In this document: positions 1 to 6,773 of the stretch, piece after piece
Numbering within the stretch: the stretch's first letter is position 1
How the letters are laid out: the number at the start of each line of letters is the position of its first letter
Assembly: GCA_002256595.1 (NCBI GenBank)
Contig: NOLC01000051.1
Coordinates: 1 to 10,903, forward strand
DNA length: 10,903 nt
Source: Methanosaeta sp. NSP1
GTDB lineage: Archaea > Halobacteriota > Methanosarcinia > Methanotrichales > Methanotrichaceae
Reading direction: 5' to 3'
Position numbers and translations under genes: made by a program
The notes under the pieces: generated by a model
Seen by the model: only the letters and a program-made list of their open reading frames with translations
What the model was told of the DNA's origin: nothing
The model's database searches: none

Positions 1-456
1 CTGGAGCTGGGTGTGGGATTTCAGGAGGAGTTGACTGCCAGGGATAATGTCTATCTCTACGGGGCCATCATGGGCCTGACCAAAAAAGATATCGACAGGC
101 GCTACGATGAGATAATGGACTTCGCCGAGCTGAAGCGCTTTGAGAATATGAAGCTCATAAATTTCTCCTCGGGAATGTATGTTCGTCTGGCCTTCTCCAC
201 TGCCATTCAGACCGATCCCGATGTTATTTTGGTGGATGAGGTGCTCTCTGTGGGCGACGAGGCCTTCCAGCAGAAGTGCAGCCAGAAGATAGACCAGATC
301 AGAAGTTCAGGCAAGACCATCCTCCTGGTCTCTCATGACCTGGAAATGGTTGAGAAGCTTTGCGAGAGATGCATATTGATGAACGGCGGAAAGATCGTGT
401 TCTTGGGGGATACAAAGAGCGCTCTCGATGAGTATAAGAAGATGAGAGGCAGGTAG
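1..456 (+). CDS. ABC transporter ATP-binding protein, polysaccharide-export type (5' partial)
   Basis: This is the C-terminal 151 residues of an ABC-transporter nucleotide-binding subunit; the Walker A half lies before the window. The frame is open from base 1, beginning LELGVGFQEELTARDN, which matches the segment after the Q-loop in Wzt/TagH-type exporters. The signature loop is SSGMYVRL (about residues 56-62), with SGM in place of the usual SGG, as is typical of O-antigen, teichoic-acid and polysaccharide exporters. Walker B and the D-loop follow as VILVDEVLSVGDEAF (about 75-89), and the H-switch as LLVSHD (about 108-113). It would hydrolyse ATP on the cytoplasmic face of a two-component exporter that moves lipid-linked glycans across the membrane. 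A glycosyltransferase follows on the same strand, which supports a surface-glycan role. The protein ends shortly after the ATPase core, so no Wzt-like carbohydrate-binding domain is present. The substrate cannot be told. Confidence 0.9.
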   Translation: MELGVGFQEELTARDNVYLYGAIMGLTKKDIDRRYDEIMDFAELKRFENMKLINFSSGMYVRLAFSTAIQTDPDVILVDEVLSVGDEAFQQKCSQKIDQIRSSGKTILLVSHDLEMVEKLCERCILMNGGKIVFLGDTKSALDEYKKMRGR

Positions 457-568
457 AACCGATTTACAGTTGATTATTAGCAGATGATATCAAACAGAAA
501 AGCGGTGAAGTCCTATTGCTCAGACGGGAATAGAGGATAAATATAAAATTTTATTCATATCTCATGCC

Positions 569-1771
569 GTGGGCGTGTGCGGCTCGGAGCAAGCGCTCTA
601 TTCCCTGCTGAAGGGATTGGATCGAGATAGATTCGAGCCAATTGTCGCAGTTCCTTCTCAAGGACCGCTGAGGCAGAGGCTGTCTGAAATCGGGGTCAAG
701 ACATTTATCTCCCCGGTTATGATCTGGATGCCTTTAAAGCAGATGCCATTTTTCCTCTTCATTTTAAAATATTATATCCTTCTCCCCTGGAGGATCATTA
801 AGATTGCATATCTTATGAGAAGGGAGGAGATAGATCTGGTCTTCTCCAATGAGCTGCTGCTCCTGGAAGGGGGGATTGCGTCCAGGCTGATGAGACTGCC
901 GCATATCTATCATGTGCACAATGCGTTTTTCAGCACCTATTTCAGGACCTATCTGCCTGTAGGATTCATCAAATGGCTGACGCTCAAATTGGCAGACAGG
1001 ATGATCTTCGTATCCCAGAGACAGATGCAGGAATTATTCGATAATACCGGGCAAGAAAATAAATTTAAAGTGGCCACTCAGGGATTCGACACTCAATATT
1101 TCGCCCCAGATCTGGAGAGGGATATAACCTGGAGGCGCAAGACGGGCATATCTGAGAACTCGCCCCTGGTGGTGCTTATTGCCGCCTCGGCAAAGAATAA
1201 AGGCCAGGAGGACTTCCTGCGGGCAGCCAGCATAGTTAGAGAATCTTTGCCAGATACTCAGTTCGCCATAATCGGCGGCGGAGATAAGAGGTATCTCAAA
1301 GAGCTCAATGACCTGGCTTTGCGGCTTGGACTGGAAGATGATGTCTTTTTTGTTGATTTTATGGAGGATATTGCTCCGGTTTATGGTTCATTGGATGTCC
1401 TTGTCTGCGCCTCCTTGAAAGAGACCTTCGGGCGCACCATTGTGGAGGCCATGCTGGCAGGAAAGCCTGTGGTATCCACAAAGTGCGGCGGACCGGAGGA
1501 AATTGTAATCGATGGTGTTACAGGCTTTCTGGTCTCTCCGAAAGCTCCTCAGGAGCTGGCCGGGGCAATTTTGACCATCCTCCGAGACGGAGATCTGGCG
1601 CAGAAAATGGGCCGGTCGGGCAGAGAAAAGGCCGAAAGGTGCTATTCCATGCAGTCCTATGCCCGTAATATTCAGGATATCATCGATGAGTGTATTTTCG
1701 AGCATAGGACAAAAAGGCACAAAAACAGATCTGCCGGGATGGATGGGGAAAAAAAGCTTGAAAGAAAATGA
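569..1771 (+). CDS. GT4-family glycosyltransferase
   Basis: This is a GT-B fold retaining glycosyltransferase that would transfer a sugar from an activated donor to a lipid-linked or protein-linked acceptor at the cytoplasmic membrane face. From the GTG at 569 it has 400 residues. The glycine-rich loop is at the N-terminus (GVCGSEQAL). The C-terminal donor domain begins near VVLIAASAKNKGQEDF (201-216). The E-x7-E motif is ETFGRTIVE (E285 and E293), followed by MLAGKPVVSTKCGGPEEIV. A hydrophobic stretch near 58-80 may contact membrane. GTG 569 is the first usual start codon in frame, but the frame is open back to 509, and the bases just before it encode KYKILFISHA, the typical first strand of this family. 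The true N-terminus therefore lies upstream, through an odd start codon or a one-base frameshift near 530. The last 20 residues are rich in Lys and Arg. The preceding ABC-exporter gene suggests a shared glycan pathway. The sugar is unknown. Confidence 0.9.
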   Translation: MGVCGSEQALYSLLKGLDRDRFEPIVAVPSQGPLRQRLSEIGVKTFISPVMIWMPLKQMPFFLFILKYYILLPWRIIKIAYLMRREEIDLVFSNELLLLEGGIASRLMRLPHIYHVHNAFFSTYFRTYLPVGFIKWLTLKLADRMIFVSQRQMQELFDNTGQENKFKVATQGFDTQYFAPDLERDITWRRKTGISENSPLVVLIAASAKNKGQEDFLRAASIVRESLPDTQFAIIGGGDKRYLKELNDLALRLGLEDDVFFVDFMEDIAPVYGSLDVLVCASLKETFGRTIVEAMLAGKPVVSTKCGGPEEIVIDGVTGFLVSPKAPQELAGAILTILRDGDLAQKMGRSGREKAERCYSMQSYARNIQDIIDECIFEHRTKRHKNRSAGMDGEKKLERK

Positions 1772-1798
1772 AGAAAAAGATTATTTGATTTTTGCCTC
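1749..1798. terminator. T-rich convergent terminator region
   Basis: The glycosyltransferase (plus) and the two-helix protein (minus) end 9 bases apart. Reading minus, the stop is followed by a long T-rich run, including seven T at 1749-1755. Reading plus, the stop is followed by TTATTTGATTTTTG. Archaeal RNA polymerase stops at T-tracts without needing a hairpin, so this can end transcripts from both sides. The minus-strand terminator lies inside the glycosyltransferase's A-rich, Lys-rich tail codons. Confidence 0.5.
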
Positions 1799-2062
1799 CA
1801 CCATATCCTCCCGCAGCATGCAGAGTTTTTCCGCTCCGCGAACATAGAACCAGTAGTGCACAATTACCAGCAGACCCCATCCCACAGGAGAGTAGTACAT
1901 CGCCCAGGCTGGAGAAATGCTGATTGTGCCCATCATATTCAGGGCCAGCCAGATGATGTTCACTACCAGATAGATGGCGATGTGAACCTGGAAAAGCTTC
2001 ATCTGGTCCGAGACTGTAGCCTCTCGAAAGAGCCTCTTATATTCATCAATTGTGCTTGCCAT
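1781..2062 (-). CDS. small 2TM-domain membrane protein
   Basis: This is a 93-residue protein predicted to have two membrane helices. An N-terminal amphipathic stretch (ASTIDEYKRLFREAT) leads into helix 1 (IAIYLVVNIIWLALNMMG). A short Ser/Pro/Trp loop follows, then helix 2 (VGWGLLVIVHYWFYVRG) and a charged C-terminus. The pattern of His before helix 1, a central VN, and GWG...H in helix 2 resembles the 2TM domain family (PF13239), whose role is poorly known. I placed the start at ATG 2062 because GAGGGT at 2071-2076 lies 9 bases upstream. The in-frame TTG at 2071 overlaps that Shine-Dalgarno site and would add only MIK. It has its own promoter-like element and is convergent to the glycosyltransferase, so it is probably a separate unit. 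Function is unknown. Confidence 0.75.
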   Translation of the reverse strand: MASTIDEYKRLFREATVSDQMKLFQVHIAIYLVVNIIWLALNMMGTISISPAWAMYYSPVGWGLLVIVHYWFYVRGAEKLCMLREDMVEAKIK

Positions 2063-2109
2063 TTTTATCAACCCTCAATGCTAAATTAAACATAATATAT
2101 GTGCAAAGA

Positions 2110-2115
2110 TTTATA
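2110..2115 (-). promoter_or_regulatory. putative box A (TATA) for the 2TM gene
   Basis: On the minus strand, CTATAAATC lies about 48 bases before ATG 2062, in an A/T-rich gap of 63 bases downstream of the photolyase stop. Its distance would give a short leader carrying the GAGGGT ribosome site. A second A/T run (CATATATTATG) lies closer and could serve instead. Confidence 0.4.
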
Positions 2116-2125
2116 GTTATTGCTT

Positions 2126-3475
2126 TCAGCAGGAGAGCGCTCCGATTTTCTTTACATAAGCTGGAACATTAAACTTTGATCTCGATCCATTATAGCTCAT
2201 ATATCTCACCTTTCCAAAGATCTCTCTCTCCTTCCAGGCGCGATCATGCAATCCGCCTATGCTCCAGGCGATCCCGGCATAGCCGTTGGGATCTCTTCCG
2301 TCCAGCTCATATTTGTCATTCAGGTATATGGCGGCATGCAGAGCGTCAGCCGGTGACTCGCTCCATTCCAGGATCTTTTTGGCCCAGTACATTCTCAAGT
2401 ATCCGTGCATCTTTCCCCGGCATAGCATCTCCTTTTGAGCCGCATTCCACAGATCGTCGTGGGTTTTGGCCGTCTCCAGCTCCCTCAAGGAATAGAGATG
2501 CTCGCGCCTATCCTTCTGGTGCACTCGAAGCGTCTCCTTAGCCCAACCAGGAAAAGAGTTGATCGAGTCGTAATCCGGGTTGAAGTAACAGAAATTCTCC
2601 GCCAGCTCCCTCCGGACAACCAGCTCCTCCAGAAAAGCGCTTGCATCCGTTGGCCCGGAAAGCGCCTGCATGGCCGCCCTCTGGGCGGATATCTGCCCGA
2701 AATGAAGATAGGGCGAAAGATTTGACTGGCCGTCCTTTATGGGATCATTTCTGTTTAAGTCGTAGCCCGGGAGCTTGCGGCTCAGGAAGTCCTCTAGAAT
2801 TGCCCTTGCGGCTGCCTCACCCGGCACCAGCCAATTGACCTCAGGAACGGCCTCTGCCTCGATGCCCTTCTCCGCCCTCTTCCAATCGTTCTCCACCTCG
2901 CCCGGCCATCTTATCTCCTGTCTCTTTATGGCCGGGAAGTCAACCAAAAATTGGCTCAGAAGCCTATGGACCTTGGGCCTGAAGCTGTATGCCGCCCACT
3001 CCTGTTTGGCTGAAGCATGCCAGCAAGGTATGACATTATGGGCATCTACCTCATAGAATGGCAGGGCGATCCGGGCGGCTATGGCATTCTTCCAGCCTCT
3101 GCTGATCCTTAGAGGCGAAAAATCCGATACCAGGGCGCCGGCTCCGCAATCCTCCAGGAACTGGGGGATTTCCGCGCCCGGATCTCCATGAAGCAGGCAA
3201 AAGGGGATGCCTAGCTGGGTGAGACTCCGCTCCACCTCCCTCAGCCCGGCCAGCATGAAATGGTACTGCCTGCTGCCGGCTCCCAGAAACTGTGGCCAGA
3301 GGCAGAATACTGCTGCCAGGGGTGCGTCCTTGCTTATAGCCAGCTCCTGGGCATAGAGCAGGGCCCAGTTATCATTGACTCTCTGGTCCCGGCTCATCCA
3401 GTAGACCACCGGCCCGTTCTTCAAGGAAAGCTCTGACAGGATTCTGACTCTCTTTGCATCAACCAACGAGGTCAT
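2126..3475 (-). CDS. phr: class II deoxyribodipyrimidine (CPD) photolyase
   Basis: This flavoenzyme uses blue or near-UV light to split cyclobutane pyrimidine dimers in DNA. At 449 residues it has the normal size for class II. The N-terminal alpha/beta domain, which would hold the antenna (a deazaflavin in methanogens), starts with VVYWMSRDQRVNDNWALL (23-40). The helical FAD domain shows SNLSPYLHFGQIS (251-263), ELVVRRELAENFCYFNP (284-300) and GKMHGYLRMYWAKKILEW (354-371). The class II C-terminal signature DPNGYAGIAWSIGGLHDRAW lies at 395-414. All are intact, so it is probably active. ATG 3475 is preceded by GGGGAAC at about 8 bases. It diverges from the nitroreductase-fold gene across 92 bases and may share its promoter. 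Class II is common in Methanosarcinales. The paralogue with cryptochrome-like function is less likely given the full class II signature. Confidence 0.95.
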   Translation of the reverse strand: MTSLVDAKRVRILSELSLKNGPVVYWMSRDQRVNDNWALLYAQELAISKDAPLAAVFCLWPQFLGAGSRQYHFMLAGLREVERSLTQLGIPFCLLHGDPGAEIPQFLEDCGAGALVSDFSPLRISRGWKNAIAARIALPFYEVDAHNVIPCWHASAKQEWAAYSFRPKVHRLLSQFLVDFPAIKRQEIRWPGEVENDWKRAEKGIEAEAVPEVNWLVPGEAAARAILEDFLSRKLPGYDLNRNDPIKDGQSNLSPYLHFGQISAQRAAMQALSGPTDASAFLEELVVRRELAENFCYFNPDYDSINSFPGWAKETLRVHQKDRREHLYSLRELETAKTHDDLWNAAQKEMLCRGKMHGYLRMYWAKKILEWSESPADALHAAIYLNDKYELDGRDPNGYAGIAWSIGGLHDRAWKEREIFGKVRYMSYNGSRSKFNVPAYVKKIGALSC

Positions 3476-3510
3476 ATCTAGTTCCCCATGCCAATGCAGG
3501 GATGGCTTTC

Positions 3511-3523
3511 CGATAAATAAATG
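3511..3523. promoter_or_regulatory. compact bidirectional A/T box between photolyase and nitroreductase genes
   Basis: The sequence CGATAAATAAATG lies almost midway in the 92-base divergent gap. Read plus, initiation about 25 bases on gives a leader of about 25 bases containing AGGAG (3553-3557) before GTG 3568. Read minus (CATTTATTTATCG), it gives a leader of about 15 bases with GGGGAAC before ATG 3475. The geometry suits an archaeal box A in both directions. No clear operator repeat was seen. Confidence 0.4.
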
Positions 3524-3567
3524 TACCAGTTTGAGCTATGAATATCATCAAAAGGAGATGGTTTTAA

Positions 3568-4584
3568 GTGAGCGATAATCTGGCAGCATGGGATGTGCGA
3601 GAGGAGGACTTTCCCATTGCAGGCGACTTGAAGGATCAGATGAAGGGATTGCTGCGGTATGCCGTTCTCTCTCCCTCCGGGCCCAATACCCAGCCCTGGA
3701 AATTCTCCCTAAAGGGGGATGAGATATCCATAATCCCCGATTTCAGCCGGTCCTTGCCTGCTGTCGATCCCACAGACAGGACTCTTTATATCAGCCACGG
3801 CTGCGTCCTGGCCAACCTTCTCCTGGCCGCGGAGCATTTTGGATTGGGATATGATGTGACATGTCTGCCCGACGGCCCATCTGGAGAGAGAACCTCTGTA
3901 GTTCGCTTGTCCAAAAAGCCGGCAGAATCACGCTTTCCTGATCTCTTCCAACAGATAATCCGCCGCCATACCAACCGAAAGCCCTTTGAGGGCAGGGCTA
4001 TTGAGGAGGAGAAGCTGAAGGCTCTCAAGAGCTGCATAAACAAAGATGGCTTCAGGCTGGATATCCTGACCGACAGCCAAGGAAAGAATCAGATGGCAGA
4101 TCTCCTGGCCAGGGCTCACAAGATACAGCTGGGAAATAAGGCCTTTAGAAAGGAGCTGGCATCCTGGGTCAGGCCCAATATCTCGCCGGCCAAAGACGGG
4201 CTGCCGGGCTATTCCTTCGGCTACACCGATTTCGAGTCCTTCTTCGGCTCATTCGTCTTCGGAACATTCGATATGTCCTCCTCCCGGGCCAGGATCGAGA
4301 CGGCTTATATGAAAGCCTCTCCCGCAGTGGGTGTGCTCTCCACTGACCGAGAGGACAAGATGACCTGGATCAAGGCCGGAGTGCTCTTCGAGCTGCTTTT
4401 CCTGAAGGCCACGGAGATGGATGTTCGCTTCGACCTCTTCAGCCAGCCTACAGCCATAGCGGAGCTACGGCAGGAGATGGCAGAGATGCTGGGAGTGAAA
4501 TATCCTCAATTGCTCATCCGCATGGGATATGCCGAGCCGGCAAAGCATACGCCACGGAGGACTGTGGAAGATGTGCTGATCTAA
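3568..4584 (+). CDS. Acg-like nitroreductase-fold FMN oxidoreductase
   Basis: This is a 338-residue member of the nitroreductase superfamily, closest in layout to the mycobacterial Acg type with two fused half-domains. The FMN-binding motif SPSGPNTQPWKFSL lies at 35-48, followed by DPTDRTLYISHGCVLANLLLAA (67-88; DPTDRTLYISHGCVLAN is the core). IIRRHTNRKPF lies at 130-140, and the C-terminal half ends with PQLLIRMGYAEP (313-324), the usual last core strand. It probably binds FMN in the cytoplasm. Acg proteins have been proposed to sequester flavin or lack ordinary reductase activity, so the substrate is open. The start is GTG 3568: AGGAG at 3553-3557 is 10 bases upstream, while the ATG at 3558 is out of frame and stops after six codons. 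It diverges from the photolyase, another flavin protein. Confidence 0.85.
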   Translation: MSDNLAAWDVREEDFPIAGDLKDQMKGLLRYAVLSPSGPNTQPWKFSLKGDEISIIPDFSRSLPAVDPTDRTLYISHGCVLANLLLAAEHFGLGYDVTCLPDGPSGERTSVVRLSKKPAESRFPDLFQQIIRRHTNRKPFEGRAIEEEKLKALKSCINKDGFRLDILTDSQGKNQMADLLARAHKIQLGNKAFRKELASWVRPNISPAKDGLPGYSFGYTDFESFFGSFVFGTFDMSSSRARIETAYMKASPAVGVLSTDREDKMTWIKAGVLFELLFLKATEMDVRFDLFSQPTAIAELRQEMAEMLGVKYPQLLIRMGYAEPAKHTPRRTVEDVLI

Positions 4585-4589
4585 ACACA

Positions 4590-4620
4590 TTTTTTATATA
4601 AGATCATCTAAATTTTCTTT
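4590..4620 (+). terminator. T-rich terminator after the nitroreductase gene
   Basis: Six T at 4590-4595 begin five bases after the stop codon, and a second T-rich patch (AATTTTCTTT) ends at 4620. This fits an archaeal intrinsic terminator. There is no clear stem before it. Confidence 0.5.
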
Positions 4621-5088
4621 AAGATTTATCGTCGATTGGAATGGATCTCAATTGATATGCAGTTCTTTTTCCAATTAGCCTTATGAAAGGCAGTCTCGGA
4701 TCCAAGCACCATATTCCCTGTTTGCTGAAGCAACTCCAAAGCGCATGATATCGATTCTTAGATCGTCTGTTGTGCCCTGATTGCAGTGAGCGATAAAATA
4801 TGCTCTCTTTCGCCTTTGAGCATTGCGAATGATGGTGCAGGAGAATTGAGCATCCTCCGAATTCTATTGATAAAGTAGAAAAGCATAAATACGAATACAA
4901 CTTAATTTATAGCGAATTGTTGTCATTGCGATCGCATTGATGGTGAGGCAAGCAGTCGGTTTGTTTGGCATGGACTGCTCTGATTTAATTAAACATTCCC
5001 CTTGCCAGTTAACCTTCGTATGGTACAGGACACGGATTTGAATTGGCTTCAAATCCTTCACAGTCAACGATAGCAGTTAATTGATGTC
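4621..5088. other. A/T-rich intergenic stretch, possible decayed sequence
   Basis: No convincing gene lies here. Minus-strand frames are open over 4619-4900 and 4864-5067, but they show no recognisable motif, no good ribosome site and a Cys/His/Ser-rich composition typical of non-coding frames. Another minus frame, about 4685-4860, reads IIRNAQRRKRAYFIAHCNQG and then GVASANREYGAWIRDCLS; it looks slightly protein-like and could be a relic, but it lacks a start and is closed by stops. Small structures are present: AGCAGTC at 4951-4957 paired with GACTGCT at 4973-4979, and the palindrome TGCGATCGCA at 4927-4936. The base composition is clearly richer in A/T than the flanking genes. Confidence 0.5.
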
Positions 5089-5098
5089 AAAATATAAG
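5089..5098 (+). promoter_or_regulatory. putative box A (TATA) for the protease-inhibitor unit
   Basis: AAAATATAAG stands 115 bases before the protease start. Initiation about 25 bases downstream would give a leader of roughly 90 bases, long for an archaeon, that contains the hairpin at 5141-5168. An A/T-rich box nearer the gene was not seen. Confidence 0.45.
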
Positions 5099-5140
5099 AC
5101 CAGAGATCCTTTATCGAAGCTCGGATTGCAGGCAACAATT

Positions 5141-5168
5141 GCCAAGATGAGCAGATGATTATCTTGGC
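5141..5168 (+). promoter_or_regulatory. leader hairpin upstream of the cysteine protease
   Basis: GCCAAGATGA (5141-5150) pairs with TTATCTTGGC (5159-5168): ten pairs with one G-T wobble and an 8-base loop. A competing small stem, GGCAA (5131-5135) with TTGCC (5139-5143), shares the first three bases, so the two folds exclude each other. It ends 44 bases before ATG 5213, clear of the ribosome site GGAGG (5200-5204). It could be an RNA control element or a dyad operator in DNA. The role is inferred. Confidence 0.4.
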
Positions 5169-5212
5169 TCGTCAGGCAAGCACAGGCGCAAAAGGAAACG
5201 GAGGGCTGAAAT

Positions 5213-6655
5213 ATGGAAATTTCAATCACACCTTCAACCAACTATCGGAAAAGGGAGCTGGGAGCAACAGCCAAGATCAAGGCGGAGCTGGCTGCTCTGA
5301 GGGATGAGGCAAAAGACAAGCAATGGACCTTCGAGGTCGGCTATACCACGGCTATGGACTTTTCCATCGAGAAGATCACCGGCCTGAAGCCGCCTTCGGA
5401 CTGGCTAACTTTGGCCAAGCAACAGAATCTGATGGCAAAGGCATTGCTGGAATCCAGCCGGATTGCACTGGGGCAATGCGTAGCCAGCGCCTCAAAATTC
5501 AATTGGGCCGACTACAGTGGAGTCACTGAGGTCAAGGACCAGGGCAATTGCGGTAGCTGCTGGGCCTTTGCTACCCATGGGGCTTTTGAAGGAAGCTATG
5601 CTATCCTGAACAAAGCCATGATCAACAGCTCCGAGCAGGACACCCTGGACTGCAGCGGAGCTGGAAGCTGCAGTGGCGGCTGGTGGGCTTACGACTATCT
5701 CATCAAAACCGGATCGGCAAAAGAGGCTGATTATCCCTACCTGGCGGTCAAAGGAACCTGCAAAGCCGTGCAACGTCCCTATAAGGCAGAAGTATGGGGC
5801 TACGTCGACGCCAATGTGGATATACCATCGGTCGCTGCCATAAAAAAGGCATTATGCGACTACGGGCCTCTGGCAGTGGCTGTGGCAGTGACATCAGCCT
5901 TCCAGGCCTACAAGAGCGGCGTATTCAACGAGGGATCCAATGCCCAAATCAACCATGGGGTCACACTGGTGGGATGGGATGACAGCAAGCAGGCATGGAG
6001 GATCAAGAACTCTTGGGGTCAAGGCTGGGGTGAATCCGGCTACATGTGGATTGCCTATAACACCAACAAGATCGGCTATGCCGCTTCCTGGGTCAAGGCC
6101 AATTTAGCGCCGGTTTGCGAAGATGGACCAAGCCTGATCGCCAACGCCGCTTTAAGCTGGAGCAACAATAAGCAGTTCGCAGCCAATGCCAATGTGCTGT
6201 CAGTCACATTCACCCTGCCCAAGGCCATGTATGTGTCAATAGTGGCTGACGGCTCAGCATTCATTGCCAAAGGCGCTGCGCCTCAGTCCTTCACCACAGG
6301 ACTGTATTCTGGAGAGTCACCGAATACGATGTGGACTGGATCGCTTCGCAAGGGCTCCTTGCAGGCCGCCAACCAGCACATTCAGGTCCACAGCGCTCAT
6401 GCCATGAAGCTGGCCGCAGGCACATACACCTGCTACTGGAAGATCTGGCTTAGCGGTTATACCATAGGCTTTGATTCAGCAACCCTCACGGTGATTGCTG
6501 TTCCCTGCTCCATGGGAGGGAATCTGCAGGCAATCCAGTCTGCGCCTGGAGACATGGTGGGAGCCATGATTGAGGGCGATGCCACAATCATGGCCGTGGA
6601 AGCGGCCAGGCCGGAGCTGCAAGTCACCATTGATCGCTCTGCAGGCTCTGAATAA
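5213..6655 (+). CDS. papain-family (C1A) cysteine protease with C-terminal beta-rich extension
   Basis: This is a 480-residue thiol endopeptidase. The catalytic set is complete: Gln110 (oxyanion hole) and Cys116 in KDQGNCGSCWAFA, His248 in INHGVTLVGW, and Asn266 in RIKNSWGQGWGESGY. Cys113/Cys153 and Cys147/Cys183 sit where papain has two disulfides. Residues 1-95 are an upstream region with a helical, charged start and a WTFEVGYTTAMDF segment; it probably acts as a propeptide but shows no I29 ERFNIN pattern. Residues about 300-432 form a Ser/Ala/aromatic-rich, predicted beta domain that I do not recognise, followed by a flexible tail of about 48 residues. There is no signal peptide and no membrane helix, so the site of action is unclear. 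ATG 5213 is well supported by GGAGG 8 bases upstream. The next gene encodes a chagasin-type inhibitor of exactly this enzyme class, which suggests a controlled protease module. Confidence 0.93.
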   Translation: MEISITPSTNYRKRELGATAKIKAELAALRDEAKDKQWTFEVGYTTAMDFSIEKITGLKPPSDWLTLAKQQNLMAKALLESSRIALGQCVASASKFNWADYSGVTEVKDQGNCGSCWAFATHGAFEGSYAILNKAMINSSEQDTLDCSGAGSCSGGWWAYDYLIKTGSAKEADYPYLAVKGTCKAVQRPYKAEVWGYVDANVDIPSVAAIKKALCDYGPLAVAVAVTSAFQAYKSGVFNEGSNAQINHGVTLVGWDDSKQAWRIKNSWGQGWGESGYMWIAYNTNKIGYAASWVKANLAPVCEDGPSLIANAALSWSNNKQFAANANVLSVTFTLPKAMYVSIVADGSAFIAKGAAPQSFTTGLYSGESPNTMWTGSLRKGSLQAANQHIQVHSAHAMKLAAGTYTCYWKIWLSGYTIGFDSATLTVIAVPCSMGGNLQAIQSAPGDMVGAMIEGDATIMAVEAARPELQVTIDRSAGSE

Positions 6656-6669
6656 GGGTTTTTTAGCTT

Positions 6670-6694
6670 CCATCACGGAGCTTGGCCGTGATGG
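6670..6694 (+). promoter_or_regulatory. hairpin between protease and inhibitor genes
   Basis: CCATCACGG (6670-6678) and CCGTGATGG (6686-6694) form a perfect 9-pair stem with a 7-base loop. It lies 14 bases after the protease stop, just past six T at 6659-6664. The T-run precedes the stem, so this is not a classic bacterial terminator. Possible roles are partial termination, RNA processing or protection of the 3' end, any of which would make inhibitor and protease levels differ. The role is inferred. Confidence 0.45.
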
Positions 6695-6773
6695 CGGCAC
6701 CATAACCAATCAGGCGGGACAGCAAGAGGCCCAGCCTGCCGGGAACACAGTCAACGGATGAGAGTGTGTATGT

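Noticed and set aside
4619..4900. Minus-strand 93-codon frame in the intergenic stretch
   Set aside because: Cys/His/Ser-rich, no family resemblance, no ribosome site, and overlapped by another equally weak frame.
4864..5067. Minus-strand 67-codon frame
   Set aside because: No motif or convincing start signal; composition fits A/T-rich non-coding DNA.
4946..5182. Nine-base direct repeat AGGCAAGCA at 4946-4954 and 5174-5182
   Set aside because: Too short for the distance and without further flanking similarity; likely chance, so not called an attachment site or target duplication.
6659..6694. Bacterial-type intrinsic terminator after the protease
   Set aside because: The T-run stands before the stem, not after it; described instead as a hairpin of unknown role.
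6570..6761. 63-codon frame with GRDGG, resembling GRDGG at the chagasin N-terminus
   Set aside because: It mostly overlaps the protease end; the match is five residues and partly lies in the hairpin stem, so a duplicated inhibitor start cannot be supported.
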